Notes under the pieces: generated by a model
Told to the model about the DNA's origin: nothing
Seen by the model: only the letters and a program-made list of their open reading frames with translations
The model's database searches: none
In this document: in pieces, positions 18,580 through 27,144 of the stretch
Layout: each line of letters starts with the position of its first letter
How positions within the stretch are numbered: position 1 is the first letter of the stretch
Program-made: the position numbers and the translations under genes
NCBI RefSeq assembly: GCF_014333445.1
Contig: NZ_JACRYU010000016.1
Span: 124,001 to 188,000, forward strand
Reading direction: 5' to 3'
Length of the DNA stretch: 64,000 bases
Origin: Terrisporobacter mayombei
GTDB lineage: Bacteria; Bacillota; Clostridia; Peptostreptococcales; Peptostreptococcaceae

Positions 18580-18924
18580 GTGATAAATATTAATGTTAAT
18601 GAAGAAGAAAAAAGAGTTTATGTTGATGTGAGTGGGTATATAGGTAGAAGAGACGCAAGTAATTTTTTAAATACTTATAAGCAAACTATGAAAAATAAAA
18701 AAGCATCATCATATAAACTAGTTGTTACTCCAGCATTTTTTGAATGTGAAAATAATGAAGACATAAGAACTGTGTGCATGTCATTTTTAAAAACAGGATT
18801 TAAAAAGATTTATCTTGTTGACGAAGAGAATTATGTAATGAGTAACTTATCACTAAATCCAATTGAGAAGAAATTATTTTTGAAGTCAGTGAAAGTTGTA
18901 AATACCAGACAGGCTATAAAATAA
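18580..18924 (+). CDS. Small protein of unknown function, possibly STAS-like fold
   Basis: 114 residues, no signal peptide or membrane segment. The alternating pattern (INVNEEEKRVYVDVSGYIG, then helix, then YKLVVTPAFF, helix, KKIYLVD) suggests an alpha/beta fold like STAS domains, but no motif proves it and no function is assigned. The start is GTG 18580 after AGGAGGG. It follows the camA stop by 57 bases. An inverted repeat (TAATTCAT at 18539 and ATGAATTA at 18557) lies in that gap and a large hairpin lies after the gene. Being between camA and the lipase on the same strand, it may be cotranscribed with either. Confidence 0.7.
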   Translation: MININVNEEEKRVYVDVSGYIGRRDASNFLNTYKQTMKNKKASSYKLVVTPAFFECENNEDIRTVCMSFLKTGFKKIYLVDEENYVMSNLSLNPIEKKLFLKSVKVVNTRQAIK

Positions 18925-18936
18925 AATACAAAATAT

Positions 18937-18972
18937 ATGGAGAATATATATTTTGTAGTATATATTCTCCAT
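18937..18972 (+). other. Stable hairpin between the small ORF and the patatin gene
   Basis: 14-bp stem 18937-18950 with 18959-18972, starting ATGGAGAATATATA. No T-run follows on the + strand, so it is more likely an RNA processing or stability element than a terminator. It lies 18 bases before the next start codon. Confidence 0.55.
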
Positions 18973-18990
18973 TAAAAGATAGGTGATAAT

Positions 18991-20178
18991 ATGAAAAAAG
19001 GTTTAGTCCTTGAAGGTGGAGGGACAAAAGGATCCTATCAAATAGGGGCCTTTAAAGCCTTAAGAGATTTAGGAATTCAATTTACTGGGATAGCAGGGTC
19101 TTCCATAGGAGCTCTAAATGGAGCATTTATAGCTCAAGGAGACTTAGAAGCTATGGAGGATATTTGGATAAATTATGATTATAAAAGCTTTATGAACATC
19201 GATGAAGACACATATGAAAGATATAAAGATATAGAGATGAAACCGAAAAGTTTTCACGATGTGGTAGAGTTAATGAATAAAGCAAGAAAAAAGCAAGGTA
19301 TTGATATAAGTCCTTTAAGAAAATTATTGGAAGAAAAAGTAGATGAAGATAAAATTAGAAATTCAAGTTTTGAGTTTGGTATAACAACGGCTTACTGGGA
19401 CGGAAAAATTTTTCCTATTACTCTTTATAAGGAAGATATACCAAAAGGGAGAATGGTGGATTATCTAATAGCTAGTGCTTCTCTTCCTATATTCAAATTA
19501 GATAAATTAGATGATAAACTATATTTAGACGGTATGTTTTCTGATAATATACCAATTAATATGTTGGCACAAAAGGGATATAATGATATAGTAGTAATTA
19601 GGTTAGTTGATGATTTTCTTGGTAAGATGACTATTAATAGATATCAAGATTTAAATTTAAAGGTAATAGTACCATCTCAATGTTTAGGAGGTTCTTTAAA
19701 TAAAGATAAGAATCATATAGAGACAAATATTAAACTAGGTTATCTTGATACCATGAAAGCATATAATAGATATGATGGGGTTAATTATTTCTTCAACCTT
19801 GATTGTAAATACGATGAAAAATATTGTTTTGAAAAACTTAGTAATATAAATATTGATACAATAAATGATTTATGTTGCTTATTACATATTAAAAAAGATG
19901 TAAATCGTCGAACATTAATGGAAAATGTTATACCTAAGATTGTTGAAGTCTTAGATATAGACAAAAACTCTTCCTATGAGGATATTTTTTATAGTATATA
20001 TGAAAGAAAGCTTGAGGAAAATAATATAAATAGGATTGAACTTTATGATTTTGATAAAGTAGTCCAAATTTGTAACAAACAAATGAATGATAGTAAATTG
20101 CTTGTTACTCAAAATACTAGTAAATTAGCGAAAATAATCACAAATATGATTATTTATGATTTTAATAAACAAAAATAA
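18991..20178 (+). CDS. Patatin-like phospholipase
   Basis: Predicted cytoplasmic or membrane-peripheral serine acyl hydrolase of the patatin family, 395 residues. The oxyanion loop GGGTKGSYQIGAF is at residues about 9-21. The nucleophile elbow GSSIGALNG has its Ser near residue 37. The Asp of the catalytic dyad is in LDGMFSDNIPI near residue 178. The C-terminal 200 residues are not recognisable and may bind partner or membrane. SD ATAGGTGATAAT precedes ATG 18991. The gene ends 47 bases before ptsH. It is not accompanied by a CD-NTase, so it is not a CapV-type effector of a CBASS system on present evidence. Substrate unknown. Confidence 0.88.
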   Translation: MKKGLVLEGGGTKGSYQIGAFKALRDLGIQFTGIAGSSIGALNGAFIAQGDLEAMEDIWINYDYKSFMNIDEDTYERYKDIEMKPKSFHDVVELMNKARKKQGIDISPLRKLLEEKVDEDKIRNSSFEFGITTAYWDGKIFPITLYKEDIPKGRMVDYLIASASLPIFKLDKLDDKLYLDGMFSDNIPINMLAQKGYNDIVVIRLVDDFLGKMTINRYQDLNLKVIVPSQCLGGSLNKDKNHIETNIKLGYLDTMKAYNRYDGVNYFFNLDCKYDEKYCFEKLSNINIDTINDLCCLLHIKKDVNRRTLMENVIPKIVEVLDIDKNSSYEDIFYSIYERKLEENNINRIELYDFDKVVQICNKQMNDSKLLVTQNTSKLAKIITNMIIYDFNKQK

Positions 20179-20225
20179 AAGCTAATTATTTGATTAAATA
20201 TTTTAAATCGCCTGGAGGTTGTAAT

Positions 20226-20486
20226 ATGGAAAAGTTAGTAGTAATTAAAAATGAAACTGGTTTACATGCAAGACCAGCTGGTATGTTTGTAAAAAAAGCA
20301 TCAGAATTCACTTCAACAGTTGAAGTAAAATGTAAAGGAAAAGTTGTAAACGCTAAATCAATAATGGGAATAATGAGTTTAGGACTTGGAAAAGGTGAAG
20401 AAGTAACTATATGCGCAACTGGTGCAGATGAAGAAGCAGCAGTAAATGCATTAGTTGAATTAGTAGAAAGTGGATTTGGTGAATAA
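20226..20486 (+). CDS. ptsH: Phosphocarrier protein HPr
   Basis: Small phosphocarrier of the sugar phosphotransferase system, passing phosphate from enzyme I to the sugar-specific EIIA proteins. 86 residues from ATG 20226, which has CCTGGAGG upstream; an extension to 20190 has no such support. The phosphorylatable His is H14 in TGLHARPAG (His15 of the family). The HPr-kinase site is S45 in NAKSIMGIMSLG, so catabolite-repression signalling through Ser phosphorylation is expected. ptsI follows 73 bases later with a hairpin between them. Confidence 0.97.
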   Translation: MEKLVVIKNETGLHARPAGMFVKKASEFTSTVEVKCKGKVVNAKSIMGIMSLGLGKGEEVTICATGADEEAAVNALVELVESGFGE

Positions 20487-20497
20487 TCAAATATATG

Positions 20498-20528
20498 CCT
20501 GGGTATAAATTAATTTACCCAGGTTTTA
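20498..20528 (+). terminator. Terminator or attenuator between ptsH and ptsI
   Basis: CCTGGGTA (20498-20505) pairs with TACCCAGG (20516-20523), followed by TTTTAAT. Since ptsI starts only 32 bases later with no clear promoter, partial readthrough is likely and would make HPr more abundant than enzyme I. Confidence 0.65.
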
Positions 20529-20559
20529 ATATAATAATATCTTTAGGAGGATAAGCAAC

Positions 20560-22269
20560 ATGTTAAAGGGAATAGGAGCATCTCCAGGGATTGTGTTGGG
20601 GAAAGCGTTAGTAATTGAGGAAACAGAATTAGTAATAGAAAGAAAAGTGGTAACTGATTGTGAAGCTGAAGTATTAAAATTGAGAAATGCTGTACAAGTA
20701 TCTAAAGAAGAACTTACAAAGGTAAAGGAAAAAGCTTTAGTAGAACTTGGAGAGCATGAAGCAGAAATATTTGAAGCTCATTTATTAGTTTTAGAAGACC
20801 CAGAATTGGTAGAGTCTGCAGTCAGTAAAATAAACGATGAAAAAGTTAATGCAGAATATGCTTTAAATGAAATAAAAGAAATGTTTGTATCTATGTTTGA
20901 AGCAATGGACAATGAATACATGAGAGAAAGAGCGGCAGACATAAAAGACGTTACGAACAGAGTACTTAGACATATATTAGGTGTAAAAGTAATAGATTTA
21001 GCTGATTTAGCTGAAGAAGTTATATTAGTTGCTCACGACTTAACTCCATCTGATACTGCAACAATGGATAAAAAGAAAGTTTTAGGTTTTCTAACAGATA
21101 TAGGAGGAAGAACTTCTCATACTGCTATAATGTCTAGAACTTTAGAAGTTGCTGCTATAGTTGGTTTAACAAATGCAACTAAAGAAATTAAAGATGGAGA
21201 TTTTGTAGTGTTTAATGGTGATACTGGAGAAGTTGTTATAAACCCAGATGAAGAAACTATTGCTACATATACAAAATTAAAAGCTGATTTTGAAGAATAC
21301 AAAAAAGCTTTAGAATTATTAAAAGGACAAGCATCTTGCACAACTGATGGAAGACATGTTGAGCTTGCTGGAAATATAGGAACTCCAAATGATGTTGAAG
21401 GTCTTATAAAAAATGATGCTGAAGGTGTTGGACTTTATAGAACAGAATTCTTATATATGGATAGAACAGATTTCCCAAGTGAAGAAGAACAATATACAGC
21501 TTATAAAGCGGTATTAGAAGGAATGAGTGGAAAGCCAATTGTTATAAGAACTCTTGATATCGGTGGAGATAAAAAATTAGACTATTTACCAATGGATGAA
21601 GAAATGAATCCATTCTTAGGGTATAGAGCTATAAGACTTTGCTTAGATAGAAAAGAAATATTCATAACTCAACTTAGAGCATTATATAGAGCAAGTGTTC
21701 ATGGAAAATTAAGAATAATGTTCCCAATGATATCTTCTTTAGAAGAGTTATTACAAGCTAAAGAAGTTTGTGAAGAAGTTAAAGCTCAGTTAAAAGCTGA
21801 AGGAATAGCTTATTCAGATGATGTAGAAGTTGGTATGATGATAGAAGTACCATCTGCTGCAGTAATCAGTGATGTATTAGCTAAACATGTTGATTTCTTC
21901 TCAATAGGAACAAATGACTTAATCCAATATACTTGTGCAGTTGATAGAATGAACCAAAAAATAAGCTACTTATACAACCAATTTAATCCAGCTGTATTAA
22001 GACTTATAAAAATGGTTATAGACAATGCACATAAAGAAGGTAAATGGGCTGGAATGTGTGGAGAATCTGCTGGAGATCAATTAATGATACCAATATTACT
22101 TGGATTTGGATTAGATGAATTCTCAATGAGTCCAATATCTATACTTCCTGCTAGAAAATTAATAAATTCTTTAAGATACGAAGATATGCAAAACTTCTCA
22201 AATGAAGTGCTATCTCTTGGAACAGCAGAAGAAATAAAAGCTTACGTCGAAAAAACATTTAATAAATAA
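20560..22269 (+). CDS. ptsI: PTS enzyme I (phosphoenolpyruvate-protein phosphotransferase)
   Basis: First enzyme of the phosphotransferase system. It takes phosphate from PEP and passes it to HPr. 569 residues, normal length. The phosphohistidine domain starts with GIGASPGIVLGKA, and the active His is H187 in GGRTSHTAIMSR. The C-terminal PEP-binding barrel contains GVGLYRTEFLYMDR, the Arg of RTLDIGGDK, FSIGTNDLIQYT, and the late cysteine of AGMCGE. SD TTAGGAGG precedes ATG 20560. It follows ptsH, the standard order. Like PPDK at 3437 it uses PEP, so the two enzymes draw on the same pool. Confidence 0.98.
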   Translation: MLKGIGASPGIVLGKALVIEETELVIERKVVTDCEAEVLKLRNAVQVSKEELTKVKEKALVELGEHEAEIFEAHLLVLEDPELVESAVSKINDEKVNAEYALNEIKEMFVSMFEAMDNEYMRERAADIKDVTNRVLRHILGVKVIDLADLAEEVILVAHDLTPSDTATMDKKKVLGFLTDIGGRTSHTAIMSRTLEVAAIVGLTNATKEIKDGDFVVFNGDTGEVVINPDEETIATYTKLKADFEEYKKALELLKGQASCTTDGRHVELAGNIGTPNDVEGLIKNDAEGVGLYRTEFLYMDRTDFPSEEEQYTAYKAVLEGMSGKPIVIRTLDIGGDKKLDYLPMDEEMNPFLGYRAIRLCLDRKEIFITQLRALYRASVHGKLRIMFPMISSLEELLQAKEVCEEVKAQLKAEGIAYSDDVEVGMMIEVPSAAVISDVLAKHVDFFSIGTNDLIQYTCAVDRMNQKISYLYNQFNPAVLRLIKMVIDNAHKEGKWAGMCGESAGDQLMIPILLGFGLDEFSMSPISILPARKLINSLRYEDMQNFSNEVLSLGTAEEIKAYVEKTFNK

Positions 22270-22287
22270 TTAACTCAAATAATAAAA

Positions 22288-22336
22288 GGAGCTATCTTAA
22301 AATGATATAAAATCATAAATGAGGTAGCTTTTTTTG
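22288..22336 (+). terminator. Terminator of ptsI
   Basis: AGCTATCT (22290-22297) pairs with AGGTAGCT (22322-22329) with one G-U pair, then a run of seven T. Confidence 0.85.
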
Positions 22337-22357
22337 TTATAGATTAGGAGGCAATAT

Positions 22358-23224
22358 ATGCATATTATAGAAAGTAATGATTTAATTATAGAAAGTAAAA
22401 ATTCAGGGGCTGAATTAACTAGAATATATTCAAAAAAGTATAATAAAGAAATACTTTGGAATGGAGATTCATCATTTTGGGGAAGGCATTCTCCTATACT
22501 TTTTCCTATAGTAGGTAGATTAAAAGATAATGAAACTTATATAGAAGATAAATTATATAATATGAGTCAGCATGGATTTGCAAGAGATATGGAATTTGAA
22601 GTAATAGATGAGACTAATAGTTCTATTATTTATAAATTACAATCAAATGAAGAAAGTAAAAAATTCTATCCTTATGAATTTGAACTTTTAATAAAATATA
22701 CACTTGAAGAAAATAAGTTAAATATTAAGTGGGAAGTAAAAAATATAGATAGTAGAGAAATATATTTTTCTATAGGAGCACATCCTGCTTTTAATATATC
22801 ATCAAGAGAAGAATTATCTAATTATTATATAGAGTTTAAATGTAAAGATAATATTAATCAAATTTCATTAGAAGGACCTTATTATAATGAAATTACATCT
22901 ATGTCTAAATTAGAGACTTTAGAATTAAACCCTAAATCATTTGAAAAAGATGCTATTATATTTACTAATATAGATGAACTATCTATAAAAAACAAAAAAG
23001 AAGATAATTATATAAAAGTATCTTTTGAAGATTTTCCTTTAGTAGGAATATGGAGTCCTTATTATAAAGATGAAAATTTAACAGCACCATTTATATGTGT
23101 AGAGCCTTGGCATGGCTTAGCAGATAGTGTGAATAGTGATAAGGTTTATAAAAATAAAAAATTTATTAATAAATTAAACATTGGAGAAATTTTTATAACT
23201 GATTATACTATTGAAATTAAATAA
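22358..23224 (+). CDS. Aldose 1-epimerase family protein (LacX-like)
   Basis: Galactose-mutarotase fold protein of the LacX/YeaD branch, 288 residues, cytoplasmic. Such proteins interconvert sugar anomers or hexose 6-phosphate anomers; the exact sugar cannot be told. Visible family features are ILFPIVGRL (about 48-56), QHGFARDMEF, the catalytic-region histidine of IGAHPAFN, and the glutamate in CVEPWHGLAD. SD TTAGGAGG precedes ATG 22358. It stands alone after ptsI. A different, GalM-type mutarotase is encoded at 50019. Confidence 0.85.
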   Translation: MHIIESNDLIIESKNSGAELTRIYSKKYNKEILWNGDSSFWGRHSPILFPIVGRLKDNETYIEDKLYNMSQHGFARDMEFEVIDETNSSIIYKLQSNEESKKFYPYEFELLIKYTLEENKLNIKWEVKNIDSREIYFSIGAHPAFNISSREELSNYYIEFKCKDNINQISLEGPYYNEITSMSKLETLELNPKSFEKDAIIFTNIDELSIKNKKEDNYIKVSFEDFPLVGIWSPYYKDENLTAPFICVEPWHGLADSVNSDKVYKNKKFINKLNIGEIFITDYTIEIK

Positions 23225-23249
23225 ATTTAATCTACTTTTTATATAATAA

Positions 23250-23258
23250 TGGTATAAT
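23250..23258 (+). promoter_or_regulatory. Extended -10 promoter
   Basis: TGGTATAAT at 23250-23258 fits the extended -10 form and lies 27 bases before the start of the next gene. Confidence 0.5.
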
Positions 23259-23285
23259 ATTATTTGTATAAGGAGTAATTTATAA

Positions 23286-23963
23286 ATGAGTGGATATGGA
23301 AATTTACAAAAAATAAGAGATGTTAAAAGAACTTTTGCAATAACACCTCACATACCAGGAGGATTTGTTCTTCCAGATACTCTTATAAAAATTGCAGAAG
23401 TAGCAAAAAAATATAATGGAGTTTTAAAATTAACTTCAGGACAAAGAATACTAATTACAAATCTTAAACAAGAAGACTTAGAATCTATATGGAAAGACCT
23501 AGACATGGAACCAGCAGTAAGAGTTCAAAATTCAGTTAAGAATGTGGAAATATGTCCTGCAAACTACTGTAAAAGATCTAAATATCCTACGATAGGTTTA
23601 GGTATGAAATTAAGCAAGAACTTTCATGGTATGGAGTTACCTTGTAGAACTAAAATAGGCGTTGCAGGGTGTAAAAATGCATGTACAAGCGTTTACTCAA
23701 AGGATGTAGGTGTAATTACTGATTTAGATGGTAAGATGCTTATTACTGTAGGAGGTAGTGCTGGATATAATCCAAGAAGCTCAGATATAGTAACAAAAGG
23801 ATTAAATGAAAAGGAAGTTTTCGATTTAATAAAAGTTATTCTTGATTATTATAATGAAGAAGCTTATGCTGGAGAAAAGTTAGGAGAATTCATAGATAGA
23901 ATAAGTATAGAAAAGTTTAGAAAAGATGTATTAGGAAAAGTTAATTTAAAATTAATTTTATAA
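23286..23963 (+). CDS. Small sulfite/nitrite reductase-like iron-sulfur protein
   Basis: 225-residue protein resembling one half of siroheme sulfite/nitrite reductases. Residues 1-75 look like the ferredoxin-like half domain (ITPHIPGGFVLPDTL, TSGQRILITNL). Residues 85-170 carry the 4Fe-4S/siroheme type pattern, with cysteines in CPANYCKR, PCRTKIGVAGC and KNACTS. The C-terminus is helical. This short single-module form is common in clostridia and its physiological substrate is not known. No partner flavoprotein or siroheme genes are nearby. SD AAGGAG is upstream of ATG 23286. Its stop codon lies inside the 5' arm of the shared terminator. Confidence 0.82.
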   Translation: MSGYGNLQKIRDVKRTFAITPHIPGGFVLPDTLIKIAEVAKKYNGVLKLTSGQRILITNLKQEDLESIWKDLDMEPAVRVQNSVKNVEICPANYCKRSKYPTIGLGMKLSKNFHGMELPCRTKIGVAGCKNACTSVYSKDVGVITDLDGKMLITVGGSAGYNPRSSDIVTKGLNEKEVFDLIKVILDYYNEEAYAGEKLGEFIDRISIEKFRKDVLGKVNLKLIL

Positions 23964-24000
23964 AGAAAATAACTGAGTAAAGCTCAGTTATTTTCTTTTT
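23962..24000. terminator. Bidirectional terminator overlapping two stop codons
   Basis: 16-bp perfect stem 23962-23977 with 23983-23998, loop TAAAG. It overlaps the end of the upstream gene (23963) and the end of the convergent sortase gene (23988). Confidence 0.85.
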
Positions 24001-24665
24001 GCAAATACTGCTGTACGAGCATCCTCATATTCATAACTACAAGTTGATAAGGTTATTATTTTATCACTAGAATCTACAATATCACGCTTATAAGTTGAAT
24101 TACTCATAATCTTATTCAAGAAGTTGCTAAATTCATTTTCATCTGAAAAACTAACATCATTATAACTAAAGTCAGCATCAAAAACACCTACAGCGAATAT
24201 TTCATAATCATAAGTTCCATCTTTTGAAGTAATAGTAATATCTTTATTATTTTTAAAGAATTCTTCCTCTTTAAATTTCATTAATTCACCAAACATAGTT
24301 CTATTTCTCATATGATGGCCATAGATTACTGAGTTAAAATCATCATTAAAATTATTTCTATAATCTAAAAAAATTGAACCAGAGCTCAAATATTCTTTAT
24401 TAAATCCATGATTAAGATAAAAATCATTATCTTCACCTTGAACTACCGGATAATCTATGTTAGTTCCCTTTACATTAATCCAAAACATATAATCATCATT
24501 TATAGACGATAAATTTTTATTTGAATTTTCCTTTGTTTCACGAATTTCTGTATAAATATTATCAGCCTTTTTATATTCACTTAGTTTTGTAAATATTTTA
24601 TAGCCAGATATAGCCATAGTTATTAAGCATACAAATGTAATTAAATTATTAAAAAATTTTTTCAT
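23988..24665 (-). CDS. srtB: Class B sortase
   Basis: Membrane-anchored transpeptidase that joins surface proteins to peptidoglycan. From ATG 24665 (GGAGG seven bases upstream) it has 225 residues, the length of C. difficile SrtB. An N-terminal membrane anchor (about 5-25) is followed by the sortase barrel. Catalytic residues: His of YGHHM near residue 114, Cys209 in TLSTCSYEYEDAR, and the Arg of the same segment. An upstream in-frame ATG/TTG pair (24668, 24671) is too near the SD. C. difficile SrtB recognises (S/N)PxTG-type signals; none of the exported proteins in this window ends with such a signal followed by a hydrophobic tail, so substrates are encoded elsewhere. Confidence 0.93.
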   Translation of the reverse strand: MKKFFNNLITFVCLITMAISGYKIFTKLSEYKKADNIYTEIRETKENSNKNLSSINDDYMFWINVKGTNIDYPVVQGEDNDFYLNHGFNKEYLSSGSIFLDYRNNFNDDFNSVIYGHHMRNRTMFGELMKFKEEEFFKNNKDITITSKDGTYDYEIFAVGVFDADFSYNDVSFSDENEFSNFLNKIMSNSTYKRDIVDSSDKIITLSTCSYEYEDARTAVFAKRK

Positions 24666-24819
24666 CATCAACCTCCATTTATAGATACAATTTTATACAT
24701 AATTTGACTAAAAATAAACACAATTTAATTAAAATTAATAAAAATGTGTAATTAATTATAAATTTAGTAATAAGATTATAGAGATAATTTTTAAAATAAT
24801 TACTTAAAAGGAGTGTAAA

Positions 24820-25506
24820 ATGAATAATAATTTAAAGGAAAGTACTTACTCAAATAATAATGACAACTCTTATATTACAATTAAAATAATAATATTATTA
24901 ATTATTTTACAAGGGGTAAGGATTATAGGTAAACAAATATCTTTTGCGTTTATTACTAAAAATAGTTTAAATGAAATACTTATTTCTATGGGAATTATGA
25001 TAATATTGACTATTTATATAATTTATAAAGGGAAAAGAGAAAATATATCATTAAATATTTTTTCTTTTATGAAAACAAGAGAGTCGAAGATCTATTATTT
25101 ATTAGTTACCTTAGCATTATTACTTCTTATTGTTACATCACCTTTACTTCAAAGAGAAGTATCAATATATACTTTAATACCTTTAGTTTATGGAATAATT
25201 ATCATACCGATTTATGAAGAAATTCTTTTTAGGTCATATATATGGGGCGTTCTTCAAAAAGAGCATGAAAGTGAATTTAAAGTATACTTACTTACTACGG
25301 TTTACTTTGCACTTTGGCAAGTAGGATATATAGACACAATAATTATGAGACAAGGATTTAATCATATTATATTTATTACTTTTATCAGATGCTTATTAAT
25401 GTTAAGTTATGGATTATTTATAGGATTTTTCAGATATAAAATTAAGAATACATATTCATCTATATTAATTCATGGTTTTATTAATATATTTAGAAGAATA
25501 ATTTAA
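24820..25506 (+). CDS. CPBP-family intramembrane protease-like protein
   Basis: Polytopic membrane protein of the CAAX-protease/bacteriocin-processing (CPBP, Abi) family, 228 residues with about six membrane segments. Motif 1 EEILFR is at 133-138 and motif 3 is in ILIHGFIN (His and Asn). Motif 2, normally FxxxH, reads FALWQ here, so the usual histidine is replaced by Gln; activity is therefore uncertain. SD AAAGGAG precedes ATG 24820. No bacteriocin gene is adjacent. Family members process prenylated proteins, peptides or serve as immunity proteins; none of these can be chosen from the sequence. Confidence 0.82.
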   Translation: MNNNLKESTYSNNNDNSYITIKIIILLIILQGVRIIGKQISFAFITKNSLNEILISMGIMIILTIYIIYKGKRENISLNIFSFMKTRESKIYYLLVTLALLLLIVTSPLLQREVSIYTLIPLVYGIIIIPIYEEILFRSYIWGVLQKEHESEFKVYLLTTVYFALWQVGYIDTIIMRQGFNHIIFITFIRCLLMLSYGLFIGFFRYKIKNTYSSILIHGFINIFRRII

Positions 25507-25591
25507 ATATTAAAAAAATATTAAAAGAAGGTTAATGACCTTCTTTATTTATGTTATTATTAATAATAAATGACAAAAAATGGGGGATAAG

Positions 25592-26236
25592 ATGAAATAT
25601 AGATTATGTTTATTTGATTTTGATTACACTTTAGCAGATGCTACTATGCCTATAACTGAATGTTTTAAGTATACTTTTTCAATGATGAACTTAGATTGTT
25701 ATTATAGAGAAAAAGTAATTAAAACTATAGGTATGACTTTAGATAATGCATTTAAAACTTTAACTGAAATAGAAGATGAAGTGAAAATAAAAGAATTTGT
25801 AGATATTTATAAATCAAAATCTGATGAAATAACAGTAAAAAATACAGTTTTATTTGACGATACTATAGATACTTTAAAAAAATTAAAGGAAAATGATATA
25901 AAAATAGGCATAGTATCTAGTAGAATGGGAGAAAGAATCATAAAAATTTTAAATCACTTAGACTGTTATCAATACATAGATTATGTTATAGGGTATGAGA
26001 ATGTTTCAACTCATAAACCAGACCCAGAAGGATTAAATATGGCAATTGAATATTTTAATTGTGATAAAGAAGAAGTATTATACGTTGGAGATAGCTATAT
26101 AGATGCTGGGGCAGCTGAGAATGCAAATATCGACTTTATTGCAGTTACCACAGGAACAACATCAAAAGATGAGTTTGAAAAATATAACCATATAAAAATA
26201 GTAGAAAAACTATCTAAAATATTAGATGTTATTTAA
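25592..26236 (+). CDS. HAD-family hydrolase, phosphoglycolate-phosphatase type
   Basis: Cytoplasmic phosphatase of the haloacid dehalogenase superfamily, 214 residues from ATG 25592 (GGGGGAT just upstream; the ATG at 25580 overlaps that SD). Motif 1 is FDFDYTLAD near the N-terminus with the nucleophile and acid Asp pair. A helical cap follows (about 15-80). Motif 2 is VSSRMGER, motif 3 the Lys in THKPDPEG, and motif 4 VGDSYIDAGAAENA. The pattern is that of Gph/YcjU-like enzymes acting on small phosphometabolites. The substrate is unknown. It precedes the kinase-like gene by 53 bases. Confidence 0.88.
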   Translation: MKYRLCLFDFDYTLADATMPITECFKYTFSMMNLDCYYREKVIKTIGMTLDNAFKTLTEIEDEVKIKEFVDIYKSKSDEITVKNTVLFDDTIDTLKKLKENDIKIGIVSSRMGERIIKILNHLDCYQYIDYVIGYENVSTHKPDPEGLNMAIEYFNCDKEEVLYVGDSYIDAGAAENANIDFIAVTTGTTSKDEFEKYNHIKIVEKLSKILDVI

Positions 26237-26289
26237 GAAAATTTGATATATAACTTTTAATAATTAATAATAAGGTGGGGGGCAATACT

Positions 26290-26886
26290 ATGAAAGACAA
26301 GTTTGTAATAACTATTGGTAGAGAATATGGTAGTGGTGGAGGAGAAATTGGAAGAAGGCTATCAAAATATTTTGGGATTGAATGTTATGACAAAGAATTG
26401 TTAACTTTAGTAGCAAAAGAAAGTGGTTATTGTAAAGAATACTTTGAAAAATATGATGAAAAGCCTTTGAAGGTATTAAGTTATTTTGGGTTTGATTCTT
26501 GTACAAATTCACTTCCAATAAACCATCAATTATTTTTAAAACAATTTAATTTAATGCAAAAATTAGCTCAAAAGCAGTCATGTATATTTATAGGAAGAGC
26601 GGCTAATTATGCACTTAGAGATTTTGATAATGTAGTTAATATATTTGTTCATGGAGATTTTGAATTTAGAAGACAAAGAGCAATACATGAACATGGAATA
26701 AAAGCAGAAGTAAGTAAAAATGTAGTAAAAAAAATAGATAAAGAGAGAGCATCTTATTATAAATATTATACGGACTACACTTGGGGAGATTCAAAGCATT
26801 ATCATATTTGCCTAGATACAAGTTTCATGGGAATTGATGAAGCTACTAGAATAATAATAGATTTTGTAGAGAAAAAATTTAAATAA
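26290..26886 (+). CDS. Cytidylate kinase-like P-loop protein
   Basis: 198 residues from ATG 26290, behind a GGTGGGGGGC ribosome site. The N-terminus ITIGREYGSGGGEIGRRLS is the modified P-loop of the cytidylate-kinase-like (AAA_26) family, followed by CYDKELLTLVAKESG. Basic residues of the lid (DFEFRRQRA) are present near residue 125. This family is widespread in clostridia and differs from the true Cmk; its nucleotide substrate is not established. It may be cotranscribed with the HAD hydrolase upstream. A long terminator follows. Confidence 0.85.
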   Translation: MKDKFVITIGREYGSGGGEIGRRLSKYFGIECYDKELLTLVAKESGYCKEYFEKYDEKPLKVLSYFGFDSCTNSLPINHQLFLKQFNLMQKLAQKQSCIFIGRAANYALRDFDNVVNIFVHGDFEFRRQRAIHEHGIKAEVSKNVVKKIDKERASYYKYYTDYTWGDSKHYHICLDTSFMGIDEATRIIIDFVEKKFK

Positions 26887-26916
26887 ATTTGTATCCAAAT
26901 ATATTTAATAATATAA

Positions 26917-26984
26917 AAAGAAAGAGAGCCGATAGCTTCTGATATTGTATTAATAAAACATCAGAAACTATCGACTTTCTTTTT
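26917..26984 (+). terminator. Terminator after the cytidylate-kinase-like gene
   Basis: Long interrupted stem: AAAGAAAG, CGATAG and TTCTGAT on the left pair with ATCAGAA, CTATCG and CTTTCTTT on the right, then TTTTT. Confidence 0.85.
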
Positions 26985-27144
26985 GTATAAAAATAATATT
27001 GTTTAATATGATATAAGAGTTAAAAACATAAACATTTTATCTAATTATGTCACTAAATATGACTAAAAGGAATAAAATATTGTAGAAGTGTATAAATAAA
27101 GATAATACTTATATATCATATATAAAGGAGTTGAATTAATTAAT

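Noticed and set aside
16693..20178. Methyltransferase plus patatin lipase as a defence island (R-M, BREX, DISARM or CBASS)
   Set aside because: No nuclease, no CD-NTase, no ATPase partners; the methyltransferase looks like CamA, and SNF2 at 38575 is 18 kb away.
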